Positions 1 through 10,704 are shown, numbered from the stretch's first letter. The stretch is DNA of 18,189 nt from Pseudomonadota bacterium (GCA_023386135.1 JAEWKG010000144.1:1-18189), one strand, 5' to 3'. A program made the numbers and translations. The notes: a model not told the origin generated them from the sequence alone.

Positions 1-1
1 A

Positions 2-238
2 TCGGGCGGCGAGCAGCAGCGCGTCGCCGTCGCTCGCGCGCTTGCCAACCGGCCGCAGCTGGTGCTGGCGGACGAGCCCACCGGCAACCTCGACGAGCAC
101 ACCGCCGACAAGGTGTTCGCCGAATTCCTCGATCTCGTACGGGGCGAGGGCAGCGCCGCGCTGGGCGCCACCCACAACGAGCGACTGGCCGCGAAGATGG
201 ACCGCGTGGTGCGCCTCCACGAAGGCGTGCTCGAGTAG
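2..238 (+). CDS. lolD: LolD-type lipoprotein-releasing ABC transporter ATP-binding subunit (C-terminal part, 5' cut by window edge)
   Basis: Only the last 78 residues are present. They show the second half of an ABC ATPase: signature motif SGGEQQR at the very edge, Walker B LVLADEP, D-loop GNLD and switch histidine in ATHN. The protein ends about 50 residues after Walker B, as in the short LolD/MacB-type ATPases. LolD works with LolC/LolE in the inner membrane to hand lipoproteins to LolA. In sphingomonads, lolC-lolD commonly sits upstream of dnaE, and dnaE follows here after three small genes, which supports LolD over other family members such as FtsE or MacB. The Walker A half lies outside the window, so the exact subfamily cannot be proven here. 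Confidence 0.78.
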   Translation, partial: SGGEQQRVAVARALANRPQLVLADEPTGNLDEHTADKVFAEFLDLVRGEGSAALGATHNERLAAKMDRVVRLHEGVLE

Positions 239-250
239 GACGCTTGCGTT

Positions 251-286
251 CCCCCGCCGCTTGCGGTTGACTGCGCGGCGAGGGGG
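251..286 (+). other. GC-rich hairpin between lolD and the next gene, covering its ribosome binding site
   Basis: CCCCCGCCGC (251-260) can pair with GCGGCG-A-GGGG (275-285) around a 14-base loop, with one bulged A at 281. The 3' arm contains the GAGGGGGAG Shine-Dalgarno stretch of the gene starting at 296. No T-run follows, so this is a poor intrinsic terminator. It could instead limit translation of the downstream gene, or be chance pairing in GC-rich DNA. Confidence 0.4.
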
Positions 287-295
287 AGACGACCG

Positions 296-811
296 ATGTC
301 CGCATTCGCCGCCGCGTTGCTGATCGCCCAAGCCGGCGCCACTGCGCCGCCTCCGCCCAAGTGCGACACGCCCGAATACGCGGCGCTCGATTTCTGGGTG
401 GGCGAGTGGGATGTTTTTCCAGCCGGCAGCGACAAGCAGGTCGCCCGCAGCCGCGTCGAAAAGCTTTACGCCGGCTGCGCGATCCGCGAGAACTGGATGC
501 CCGCGAAGGGCGCCAACGGCGGCAGTTTGTCGGGCTACGATCCGCGCACGAAGCACTGGCACCAGACCTGGATCGGTTCGGCGCCTGGCGTGATTCAGTT
601 CGATGGCGGGCTGGCGGGCGGCTCGATGGTCCTGACTGGTTCATGGCCAGGCTCTGGACCCAACGGCGAGAACGGACTTACCCGCATGAGCTATTCGCCG
701 CTGCCACTCGGCGCGGTGCGGCAGCACGGCGAATTCTCTGCCGACGGCGGAGCGACCTGGGTCACCACTTTCGACTTCACCTATCGCCCGCACAAGGAAG
801 ACGCACTATGA
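296..811 (+). CDS. DUF1579-like exported protein of unknown function
   Basis: This 171-residue protein begins with a short hydrophobic stretch (MSAFAAALLIAQAGA, about residues 1-16) followed by a proline run, which looks like a weak Sec signal or anchor. The mature part opens with LDFWVGEWDV and continues with a GYDPRTKHWHQTWIGS segment. Both resemble the DUF1579 family of small beta-rich proteins of unknown biochemical role. The start at 296 is supported by GAGGGGGAG 8-15 bases upstream. The stop overlaps the start of the glutathione peroxidase gene as ATGA (808-811), so the two are probably translated in a coupled way. Family assignment rests on motif resemblance alone, and no catalytic residues can be named. 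Confidence 0.72.
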   Translation: MSAFAAALLIAQAGATAPPPPKCDTPEYAALDFWVGEWDVFPAGSDKQVARSRVEKLYAGCAIRENWMPAKGANGGSLSGYDPRTKHWHQTWIGSAPGVIQFDGGLAGGSMVLTGSWPGSGPNGENGLTRMSYSPLPLGAVRQHGEFSADGGATWVTTFDFTYRPHKEDAL

Positions 812-1287
812 CCACCATCGCCGATTTCACCGTCGAAAAGCCCGACGGAACGCCGCTCGATCTCTCCGAAAAGCAAGGCAAGGTCCTGCTGGTGGTCAAC
901 GTCGCCAGCAAGTGCGGCTTCACCCCGCAATACGAAGGACTCGAAGCTCTGCAGCGCAAGTTCGAGGACCGCGGGTTCGAGGTGCTGGGCTTCCCATGCA
1001 ACCAGTTCATGGGGCAGGAACCGGGCAATGCCGAGGAGATCGCCAGTTTCTGCAAGCTGACCTACGACGTCACCTTCCCGGTGCTGAAGAAGATCGAGGT
1101 CAATGGCGAGGGTGCGAGCCCGCTCTACGACTGGATGAAGGGCGAAGCGCCGGGCCTGATGGGCTCGAAATCGGTCAAGTGGAATTTCACCAAGTTCCTG
1201 ATCGACCGCGATGGCAAGGTCGTGCGCCGCTACGCCCCGAATGACACCCCGGCGAGCATCGAGAAGGACATCGAGAGGCTGCTCTAG
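808..1287 (+). CDS. Glutathione peroxidase family thiol peroxidase (Cys type)
   Basis: This 159-residue protein has the full GPx fold signatures: VNVASKCGFTPQY with peroxidatic Cys36, GFPCNQF with Cys64, QEPG with Gln70, and KWNFTKF with Trp125 and Asn126. Cys82 sits where the resolving cysteine lies in thioredoxin-dependent GPx enzymes such as yeast Gpx3 (Cys36/Cys82). The likely reductant is therefore thioredoxin rather than glutathione. It reduces hydrogen or lipid peroxides in the cytoplasm. The start at 808 is chosen because it matches the family N-terminus and forms an ATGA overlap with the preceding gene. The frame is open further upstream, but that stretch is a shadow of the preceding gene. 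The active site is Cys, not selenocysteine. Confidence 0.95.
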   Translation: MTTIADFTVEKPDGTPLDLSEKQGKVLLVVNVASKCGFTPQYEGLEALQRKFEDRGFEVLGFPCNQFMGQEPGNAEEIASFCKLTYDVTFPVLKKIEVNGEGASPLYDWMKGEAPGLMGSKSVKWNFTKFLIDRDGKVVRRYAPNDTPASIEKDIERLL

Positions 1288-1291
1288 GCCG

Positions 1292-1954
1292 GTGGCGTTT
1301 GATCCGGAGGTCGCCGACGCCGACTGGCTTCTGGCCTGGATGACGGGGCGCTCGCTCGCGCGGGGATTGCCGTTGCCGTTCGCCGATCGCGGCGGCTGGC
1401 GCGCTGAGATCGGCTCGGACAGCGAGACGCGGCGGTGGGTTTTTGCCGGGCTGACGCAGGCGCTTTGCGACCTGGCCTGCGAAATCCGGCAGCCGGGCCT
1501 CAACCTGCGCGCACTCGCGACGCCGGAAGCGATGCGCGAGGTGTTGCCGCCCGGCTGGCAGGTTCAGGCGCCGTCCTATGCGATGGCGGGGCCTGCCATG
1601 CGGTCCGCGGAAGGGGCGTTGCCGCATGGCTATCGCCTCGAACTACAGCGCAGTCCGCTCGCCGCGCATGCGTTCGTGCTGGCGAGCGACGGGGAACTCG
1701 CCGCATCGGGGCATCTCGGGATCGGCGAGCACGCCGCAGTCGCCGATCGCATCATCGTTCATCCCGGCCATCGCCGACACGGGCTGGGCCGCGCACTCAT
1801 GGCCGCACTGGCGGGGGCGCGGCCCGCCCCAGCGCAGCCGCAACTCCTGGTCGCGACCGAGATGGGGCGGCAGCTTTACGAGGCGCTCGGTTGGCGCGTG
1901 CTGTCGCCCTATGCGAGCGCTTCGTATGTCGGGGACAGTCCTGTCCAAAACTGA
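1292..1954 (+). CDS. GNAT family N-acetyltransferase
   Basis: The C-terminal half carries the acetyl-CoA binding motif A of GNAT enzymes: RIIVHPGHRRHGLGRALM at about residues 153-170, with the R-x-x-G-x-G-like pyrophosphate loop RRHGLG. It is followed by QLYEALGW, the motif B region that ends many GNAT domains. The N-terminal 110 residues are poorly conserved to my eye. I place the start at GTG 1292, five bases after the peroxidase stop, with GAGAGG at 1273-1278. An upstream in-frame ATG at 1211 would add 27 arginine-rich residues lying wholly inside the peroxidase gene. The substrate is unknown. It lies between the peroxidase gene and dnaE and is probably cotranscribed with them. Confidence 0.85.
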   Translation: MAFDPEVADADWLLAWMTGRSLARGLPLPFADRGGWRAEIGSDSETRRWVFAGLTQALCDLACEIRQPGLNLRALATPEAMREVLPPGWQVQAPSYAMAGPAMRSAEGALPHGYRLELQRSPLAAHAFVLASDGELAASGHLGIGEHAAVADRIIVHPGHRRHGLGRALMAALAGARPAPAQPQLLVATEMGRQLYEALGWRVLSPYASASYVGDSPVQN

Positions 1955-1999
1955 CGCTCCGCCATTGCCTGTACCGGTTCGCATCCGCATCTAGGAAGC

Positions 2000-5470
<3,471 letters not shown>

Positions 5471-5498
5471 GCCGCCCCTCCCGGGCGGCCGGGAGAGG
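5471..5498 (+). other. Two overlapping, mutually exclusive hairpins between dnaE and the acyl-CoA ligase gene
   Basis: GCCGCCC (5471-5477) pairs with GGGCGGC (5483-5489) around CTCCC. Alternatively, CTCCCGG (5478-5484) pairs with CCGGGAG (5489-5495) around GCGG, extendable by C5477-G5497 and C5476-G5498 with a bulged A5496. The two folds share bases and cannot coexist. The second covers most of the AGAGGA Shine-Dalgarno sequence (5494-5499) of the ligase gene. No T-run follows, so a classical terminator is unlikely. It could be a translational control element or a degenerate small palindromic repeat. Confidence 0.45.
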
Positions 5499-5504
5499 AA
5501 ATCG

Positions 5505-7130
5505 ATGGGAATGCTCGGAGCGATGCAGGATTGGGACCTCGTGGTCACCCATCTGCTCGACCACGCCGCGCGCGAATACGCGGCGCGCGAACACGTCACC
5601 CGCTGGGCCGATGGCAGCGAGACCCGCACCACCTGGGGCGAGGTGAAGCGCGATGCGCTGAAGATGACCCAAGCCCTGCGCGCCGCGGGTGTCGGCAAGG
5701 GCGACCGCGTCGCGACGCTGGCGATGAACCACGCGCGCCATCTGGTCAGCTGGTACGGCGCGGTCGGCGTGGGCGGGGTGCTCCACACGATCAATCCGCG
5801 CCTGTTCGACGAGCAGCTCGAATACATCGTCAACCACGCCGAAGACCGCGTGCTGCTGTACGACGCGCAGTTCCAGCCGATCATCGACCGGCTGCGTGAT
5901 CGCTGGCCGACGGTCACGACTTACGTCTGTTTCGATCCGCCCGCCGGTTCCGACGTGCTTGGGTTCGAGGAATGGATCGGCGCCCACGACGGCGACACCG
6001 AGTGGACCAAGGTCGACGAGCGCGACCCATGCATGCTGTGCTACACCAGCGGCACCACCGGCAATCCCAAGGGCGTGCTGTACGAACACCGCTCGACCAT
6101 GTTGCACGCCATGGCGGGGGTGCAGCCGAATTTGTTCGATCTCGATTCCCGCGCTGTCATGCTGCCGATCGTGCCGATGTTCCATGCGGCGAGCTGGGGC
6201 CTGCCGTGGTCGGGTGCGATCTCGGGCATTAAGTTCGTCTATTCGGCGGCCAACGATCCCGAAGTGCTGTGCGAGTTGTTCGAGCGCGAAGGGGTGACAC
6301 ATTCGGCGGGCGTGCCGACCGTGTGGCTCGGCATGTTCCAGCACCTTGACAAGATCGGCAAGGACGTGCGCGATATCGGGAAGCTCGAAACCGCGATCAT
6401 CGGCGGCTCGGCTGCGCCCAAGTTCATGATCGAGCGGCTGATGGCGAACGGCGTCCGCGTCGCGCACGCCTGGGGCATGACCGAGACCAGCCCGATTGGC
6501 ACCACCGGCGCCTACCCCGCGTGGTGGGACGACCTCGATCCCGCAGCTCAAGTCGCGCTCGTTCAAAAGCAAGGCCGCCCGGCGTTCGGCGTTGAGCTAC
6601 GCTGTGTCGACCTGGACGATCCCGACAAGGTGCTGCCGCGCGACGGCGAAACCTCGGGCGCGCTGCAGGTGCGCGGTCCGTGGGTAATCAAGCGCTACTT
6701 CAAGGCGGACGAGGACGCGGTCAACGCTGAGCAGTGGTTTGATACTGGCGATGTTGCGTTGATCCATCCCGACGGAACCCTGCAGCTTACCGACCGGACC
6801 AAGGACGTCATCAAGTCGGGCGGCGAATGGATCAGCTCGGTCGAGCTTGAAAACGCCGCGGTCGGCCATCCTTCGATTGCCGAGGCGGCAGCGATCGGCA
6901 TCTACCACCCCAAGTGGGATGAGCGGCCGATCCTGGTCTGCGTCGCCAAGCAGGGCTGTGATGTCACCGGCGACGACGTGATCGCGCACCTCAAGGACAA
7001 GGTCGCGAAGTGGTGGCTGCCCGATGCAGTCGAGTTCGTCGACGAGTTGCCGCACACCGGCACCGGCAAGATCAGCAAGAAGGACCTGCGCGACAGGTTC
7101 CGCGATTACACCTTGGAGAGCGCAGCATGA
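5505..7130 (+). CDS. Medium/long-chain fatty acid-CoA ligase (AlkK-type AMP-forming acyl-CoA synthetase)
   Basis: This 541-residue adenylate-forming enzyme activates a fatty acid with ATP and CoA for beta-oxidation or lipid synthesis. Visible motifs are the P-loop YTSGTTGNPKG (180-190), WGMTETSP (323-330), TGD (414-416), the hinge DRTKDVIKSGGEWIS, and the C-terminal GTGKISKKDL with catalytic Lys522. The N-terminus MLG.MQDW and overall length resemble Pseudomonas AlkK. ATG 5505 lies 5 bases after AGAGGA. ATG 5511 would match the MLG start of homologues and cannot be excluded. It follows dnaE by 34 bases, with a hairpin over its ribosome binding site, and is coupled by ATGA to a small membrane protein gene. 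Chain-length preference cannot be read from sequence. Confidence 0.95.
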   Translation: MGMLGAMQDWDLVVTHLLDHAAREYAAREHVTRWADGSETRTTWGEVKRDALKMTQALRAAGVGKGDRVATLAMNHARHLVSWYGAVGVGGVLHTINPRLFDEQLEYIVNHAEDRVLLYDAQFQPIIDRLRDRWPTVTTYVCFDPPAGSDVLGFEEWIGAHDGDTEWTKVDERDPCMLCYTSGTTGNPKGVLYEHRSTMLHAMAGVQPNLFDLDSRAVMLPIVPMFHAASWGLPWSGAISGIKFVYSAANDPEVLCELFEREGVTHSAGVPTVWLGMFQHLDKIGKDVRDIGKLETAIIGGSAAPKFMIERLMANGVRVAHAWGMTETSPIGTTGAYPAWWDDLDPAAQVALVQKQGRPAFGVELRCVDLDDPDKVLPRDGETSGALQVRGPWVIKRYFKADEDAVNAEQWFDTGDVALIHPDGTLQLTDRTKDVIKSGGEWISSVELENAAVGHPSIAEAAAIGIYHPKWDERPILVCVAKQGCDVTGDDVIAHLKDKVAKWWLPDAVEFVDELPHTGTGKISKKDLRDRFRDYTLESAA

Positions 7131-7351
7131 AGAACCGCATCCGCGCCGCGCTGGCACTCGTGCTCGGCGCCGGAACTTTCTTGATCGGTCAATCGGCGGT
7201 CGAGGTCGTAGCTTGGTGGTGGGCAGGAGACACCGCGACCTTCGCCGATCCCTTCGTCAACGCGATCCGCATCGCCCTCAGCGCGTCGGCCGGCCTCGCC
7301 GTGGCAGCGATGATCGGCATCCCTCCGGTGCAGCGGCGGCGACTCCTCTAG
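7127..7351 (+). CDS. Small two-helix membrane protein of unknown function
   Basis: This 74-residue protein starts with MKNR and has two apolar stretches: residues about 5-29, ending in a WWW cluster, and about 44-65, before a basic tail PPVQRRRLL. That predicts a small inner-membrane hairpin with a positive C-terminus on the cytoplasmic side. I do not recognise a family. Its ATG overlaps the acyl-CoA ligase stop (ATGA, 7127-7130), so translation is probably coupled and the two may work together. Its stop overlaps that of the convergent hydrolase gene at CTAG 7348-7351. Support comes from position, coupling and membrane-like composition. Confidence 0.6.
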   Translation: MKNRIRAALALVLGAGTFLIGQSAVEVVAWWWAGDTATFADPFVNAIRIALSASAGLAVAAMIGIPPVQRRRLL

Positions 7352-8034
7352 CCGAGCACCTCATCGAACAGTGACAGCATCGCCGCCCAGCTCTGGCGGT
7401 CGGCGCTGGCGTTGTAGGCGGGGTTGGGCGAACCATCGAGCATGGCCGGGTTGGTGAAGCCGTGACCGACCCCGGAGTAGCTGTGGAAGTGCCAGTCGGC
7501 ACTCACCGCGTCCATTTCCTCCCAGAACCCCATCACCTGGCTGCGCGGCACCAGCGTGTCGGCATCGCCGTGGCAGACGAGGATGCGCGGGGTGATCTTC
7601 TGCGCAGCGGCACGGCCGGTGTCTAGCAGCCCGTGGAAGCTCGCCACTGCGGCGAGATCGGCGCCGTCGCGGGCTAGCTCCAGCACCGCCTGGCCGCCCA
7701 TGCAGAAGCCGATCGCGAGGCGCGGGAACTCACCCGCTTGGCTATCGAGCGCAGCCAGCCCAGCGCGGAGCCGAGCGCGGTAGGCGTCGGTGTCCGTGCG
7801 CAAGGCGCCCGCCTTGGCGAAGGCATCGCCCATGTCACTCGGCGTCGTGCCGTAGAAATCGCAAATCACCGCGAGATAGCCGGCCGCCGCCAACGCCTCT
7901 GCCTTGGCGATCACACCCGGCGTGGGATTGTAGATCGTCGGAAAGACCGCGACCGCGGCGCGCGGCGTGCCCGCCGGGCGCACCACGAGCGCGGTCAGCG
8001 CGGTCTCGCCGTCGCGATAGCCGATCTCTTCCAC
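7348..8034 (-). CDS. Dienelactone hydrolase family protein
   Basis: This 228-residue alpha/beta hydrolase has the dienelactone hydrolase triad: Cys111 in GFCMGG, Asp159 in HGDADTLVP and His191 in GVGHGF. Using Cys instead of Ser as the nucleophile is typical of this family. Members open dienelactones or cleave other small esters in the cytoplasm, and many are of unknown substrate. No catechol-pathway genes are visible nearby, so a role in chlorocatechol breakdown is not supported. The start is GTG at 8034, three bases beyond the cysK stop, with TAAGG (8036-8040) just upstream overlapping the cysK stop codon, so it is the last gene of the cysK operon. The 3' end overlaps the convergent small membrane protein gene by four bases. 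Confidence 0.9.
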   Translation of the reverse strand: MEEIGYRDGETALTALVVRPAGTPRAAVAVFPTIYNPTPGVIAKAEALAAAGYLAVICDFYGTTPSDMGDAFAKAGALRTDTDAYRARLRAGLAALDSQAGEFPRLAIGFCMGGQAVLELARDGADLAAVASFHGLLDTGRAAAQKITPRILVCHGDADTLVPRSQVMGFWEEMDAVSADWHFHSYSGVGHGFTNPAMLDGSPNPAYNASADRQSWAAMLSLFDEVLG

Positions 8035-8037
8035 GCC

Positions 8038-8958
8038 TTACGCCTCGGGCAGGAAGTCGGGCACCGAGAGGTAGCGCTCGCCGGTGTCGTAGTTGAACGC
8101 CAGGACCCGCGCGTCGGGCGCAAGATCGGGCAGCTTCTGCTTCACCGCAGCCAGCGCCGCGCCGCTCGAGATCCCGACCAACAGGCCCTCCTCGCGAGCA
8201 CAGCGGCGCGCCATCTCGCGCGAGTCCTCGGCATCGACCTGGAGCGCGCCGTCGATCGCCTGGGTGTGGAGGTTGCCCGGAATGAACCCGGCGCCAAGCC
8301 CCTGGATGGGGTGCGGACCCGGCTGGCCGCCGCTGATCACCGGCGACAGCGAAGGCTCGACCGCGAACACCTTGAGGTTCGGCCACTGTGGCTTGAGCAC
8401 CTCGGCGCAGGCGGTGATGTGGCCGCCGGTGCCGACGCCGGTGATGATCGCATCGATAGGCGAGTCGGCGAAATCCTTGAGAACTTCCTGCGCGGTGGTC
8501 CGCGCGTGGACCGCGACGTTGGCGGGGTTGTCGAACTGCTGCGGGATCCACCCGCCGTCCGTTTGCGAGGCGAGCTCCTGCGCGCGGGCGATCGCGGCCT
8601 TCATGCCGCCTTCCTTGGGGGTGAGGTCGAACTTCGCGCCATAGGCCAGCATCAGCCGGCGCCGCTCGATACTCATGCTCTCGGGCATGACCAGGATCAG
8701 CTTGTAGCCTTTGACCGCCGCCACCATGGCGAGGCCAATGCCGGTGTTGCCACTGGTGGGCTCGATGATCGTCCCGCCCGGACGCAGCGCGCCGGATTTC
8801 TCGGCATCCTCGATCATCGCGAGGGCGATGCGATCCTTGACCGATCCGCCCGGGTTGGCCCGCTCGCTTTTCACCCACACCTCGCGGTCGGGGAACATGC
8901 GCGAGAGGCGGATGTGCGGGGTGTTACCGATCGTGGCGAGGACGCTGTCGGCTTTCAT
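8038..8958 (-). CDS. cysK: Cysteine synthase A (O-acetylserine sulfhydrylase)
   Basis: This 306-residue fold-type II PLP enzyme combines O-acetylserine and sulfide into cysteine in the cytoplasm. Lys41 in NPGGSVKDR forms the PLP Schiff base. PTSGNTG (67-73) binds the substrate carboxylate, GVGTGGH (174-180) holds the PLP phosphate, and GISSGAA near the C-terminus contacts the pyridine nitrogen. The length matches CysK. The absence of a C-terminal CBS pair argues against cystathionine beta-synthase. AAGGAGAG 5-12 bases upstream supports the ATG at 8958. It lies 27 bases after the MFS gene and 3 before the dienelactone hydrolase gene. No serine acetyltransferase gene is nearby. Confidence 0.96.
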   Translation of the reverse strand: MKADSVLATIGNTPHIRLSRMFPDREVWVKSERANPGGSVKDRIALAMIEDAEKSGALRPGGTIIEPTSGNTGIGLAMVAAVKGYKLILVMPESMSIERRRLMLAYGAKFDLTPKEGGMKAAIARAQELASQTDGGWIPQQFDNPANVAVHARTTAQEVLKDFADSPIDAIITGVGTGGHITACAEVLKPQWPNLKVFAVEPSLSPVISGGQPGPHPIQGLGAGFIPGNLHTQAIDGALQVDAEDSREMARRCAREEGLLVGISSGAALAAVKQKLPDLAPDARVLAFNYDTGERYLSVPDFLPEA

Positions 8959-8985
8959 CGGTGCTCTCCTTGATGCGGGTGTGCG

Positions 8986-10230
8986 CTATTGTGCGGGCGT
9001 GTCGAAGGTCTTGGCAAGCCTGAGTTCGGGGAACAAGCGCGACCACGCCAGGGTGATACCGATTGCGGCCAAGCCGCCGAACACCACTGCGCCGACCGGG
9101 CCGAGCAGCGAGGCCATCAACCCCGTTTCCGCCTCGCCCAATTCGTTCGAGGCCGAGATGGTCAGCGCCGAAACCGCGCCGACCCGGCCTCGCATCTCGT
9201 CAGGGGTATGAAGCTGGATCAGCGACTGGCGTACGTAAACCGACACCATGTCGGCCGCACCCGCGACGATTAGAGCGGCGAGGCTGAGCCAGAACGAGGT
9301 CGACAGGCCGAAAGTGAGGATGCCGAGCGCGAAGATCAGCACCGCGCCTATCATCTTGCTGCCGACATCGGTCTTCATCGGGCGGAACGAGAACCACAGC
9401 GATCCCGCGGTGGCGCCGATGCCCATGCCGGCGGCGAGGATGCCGAAACCGGTGGGACCGACGTGCAGGATGTCGCGCGCGTAGACCGGGAGCAGCGCGG
9501 TCGCGCCGGCGAGCAGGACCACAAACAGGTCGAGCGTGATCGCCGCCATTACCAGCCGGTTGTTGCGGACGTAGCGGAAGCCATCGATCACCCGGTGGAC
9601 CGGCCGCCGGTCCTTCTGCACCGGCGGTTGCGGCACCTTGCTGACCAGGAACACCCCGATCGTCGCCGCAGCCAGCATCGCGGAGACGGTGCCGTAAGCG
9701 ACGTCGGGATGGATGGCGTAGAGCACGCCGCCGACGCTCGGCCCGGCGATGGTGCCGAGCTGCCACGCGGTGGCGCTGACCGCTATCGCCGTCGGCAGGC
9801 TCTCGCGCGGGACGAGGTTGGGGGCAAGGGCAGAGAATGCAGGTCCGCTGAACGCCCGCGCAATGCCGACGAACACCGCCGCGCCGAACAGGAACGGCAG
9901 CGTGAGGTGCCCGCTCCAGGTCAGCAGGCCGAGCACCGCGGCGTTGACCGTCAGCAGCGCGTTGGTGCCGCGCACGATCCAGCGCCGGTCGTAAGTGTCG
10001 GCGGCCAGCCCCACCACCGGGGTCAGCAGGAACAGCGGCACGAACTGCACCAGGCCGATCATGCCGAGCAGGAACGCCGACTGCTTGATGTCCATCGTTT
10101 GGCGGGCAAGTCCGTAGACCTGCCAGCCGATGATCATCCCTTGCGCGCTGATCGCGATGGTCGCGAACAGGCGGGATACGAAATAGGCGCGGAAATTGGG
10201 GAGAGTGAGGGGGTGCGGTGTGTCGCTCAC
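8986..10230 (-). CDS. MFS transporter of the MFS_3 / EntS-like exporter group
   Basis: This roughly 414-residue inner-membrane protein has about 12 apolar segments. It starts with LPNFRAYFVSRLFATIAISAQ and contains GLAADTYDRRWIVRGTN, the loop 2-3 motif A region of MFS proteins. A second-half P-x-x-MRGRVGAV-like segment (TPDEMRGRVGAV) is typical of the EntS-like exporters. Such proteins usually export siderophores or drugs, but the substrate cannot be told here. I choose GTG 10230 because it gives the short family-like N-terminus. A TTG at 10266 would add 12 residues but has no ribosome binding site. It sits 73 bases downstream of the PilZ gene and 27 upstream of cysK, so it is probably in the same transcript. 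Confidence 0.9.
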   Translation of the reverse strand: MSDTPHPLTLPNFRAYFVSRLFATIAISAQGMIIGWQVYGLARQTMDIKQSAFLLGMIGLVQFVPLFLLTPVVGLAADTYDRRWIVRGTNALLTVNAAVLGLLTWSGHLTLPFLFGAAVFVGIARAFSGPAFSALAPNLVPRESLPTAIAVSATAWQLGTIAGPSVGGVLYAIHPDVAYGTVSAMLAAATIGVFLVSKVPQPPVQKDRRPVHRVIDGFRYVRNNRLVMAAITLDLFVVLLAGATALLPVYARDILHVGPTGFGILAAGMGIGATAGSLWFSFRPMKTDVGSKMIGAVLIFALGILTFGLSTSFWLSLAALIVAGAADMVSVYVRQSLIQLHTPDEMRGRVGAVSALTISASNELGEAETGLMASLLGPVGAVVFGGLAAIGITLAWSRLFPELRLAKTFDTPAQ

Positions 10231-10303
10231 GCCTGCGCCAATGGCAGCCGCCCGCGCGCTTGCCAAGCAAGCGTTTGGAAGTCAGCCGGAAAGCAGAACT
10301 GTT

Positions 10304-10642
10304 CTAGCGCGCGCGGCGCAGGCGCGGATTCGGCTGCAGCGCTTCGATGATGCGCATGAAGTCGTCGAGGCGGATAATCCGCTCGAACTGGAAGCCCGCG
10401 CGTTCGTCGCGGACCCAGATCACGTAAGCCTCGATCCGGCCGATCTCGGGCAGGCGAATGATCACCCGGTCGCCGCGCTCGATGCCGTTGGCGTCGTCGA
10501 CCATGAAGCCGTGCGCCGACAAGTTGGCGATGTGCAGCTTGAGGTCGCCGCGATCGTGATGCTCGGCGATCACCGGGAAGTCGACCGGGTGCCGCGCCGC
10601 ACGACGCAGATCGGTTACCGACAGCTGAGCTCCGACAGTCAC
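10304..10642 (-). CDS. PilZ domain protein, probable cyclic di-GMP sensor
   Basis: This single-domain protein of about 112 residues has both cyclic di-GMP binding motifs of PilZ: R-x-x-x-R as R13-R-A-A-R17, and N-x-S-x-x-G as N40-L-S-A-H-G45. It binds the second messenger and presumably signals to a partner protein; no output domain is attached. I choose GTG 10642 because GGAGGG lies about 10 bases upstream. A TTG at 10690 would add 16 residues with no family resemblance or ribosome binding site. The 62 bases between tyrS and this gene hold no clear terminator, so read-through from tyrS is possible. What it controls is unknown, and no flagellar, pilus or cellulose gene is in the window. Confidence 0.88.
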   Translation of the reverse strand: MTVGAQLSVTDLRRAARHPVDFPVIAEHHDRGDLKLHIANLSAHGFMVDDANGIERGDRVIIRLPEIGRIEAYVIWVRDERAGFQFERIIRLDDFMRIIEALQPNPRLRRAR

Positions 10643-10704
10643 GATCCCACAACCCTCCGTATCGCGTGGACCGGCAGGGTTAAGGTACAAAGGCTGATAT
10701 TGCG

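Noticed and set aside
5471..5498. Rho-independent terminator after dnaE
   Set aside because: The stems are strong but no T-run follows and the ligase ribosome binding site begins at once; a control element or repeat fits better.
7348..8034. Chlorocatechol degradation role for the dienelactone hydrolase
   Set aside because: No catechol dioxygenase, cycloisomerase or maleylacetate reductase gene is in the window; many family members have other substrates.
7738..8973. A 411-codon + strand frame opposite cysK and the hydrolase
   Set aside because: cysK and the hydrolase have full catalytic motifs on the - strand; this product is a shadow.
10231..10266. TTG 10266 as start of the MFS exporter
   Set aside because: There is no ribosome binding site and the extra residues do not resemble the family; GTG 10230 is preferred, though not proven.
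10643..10704. Promoter or terminator between tyrS and the PilZ gene
   Set aside because: The stretch is relatively AT-rich with a TTGTAC, but I find no matched -10 box at proper spacing and no hairpin with a T-run.
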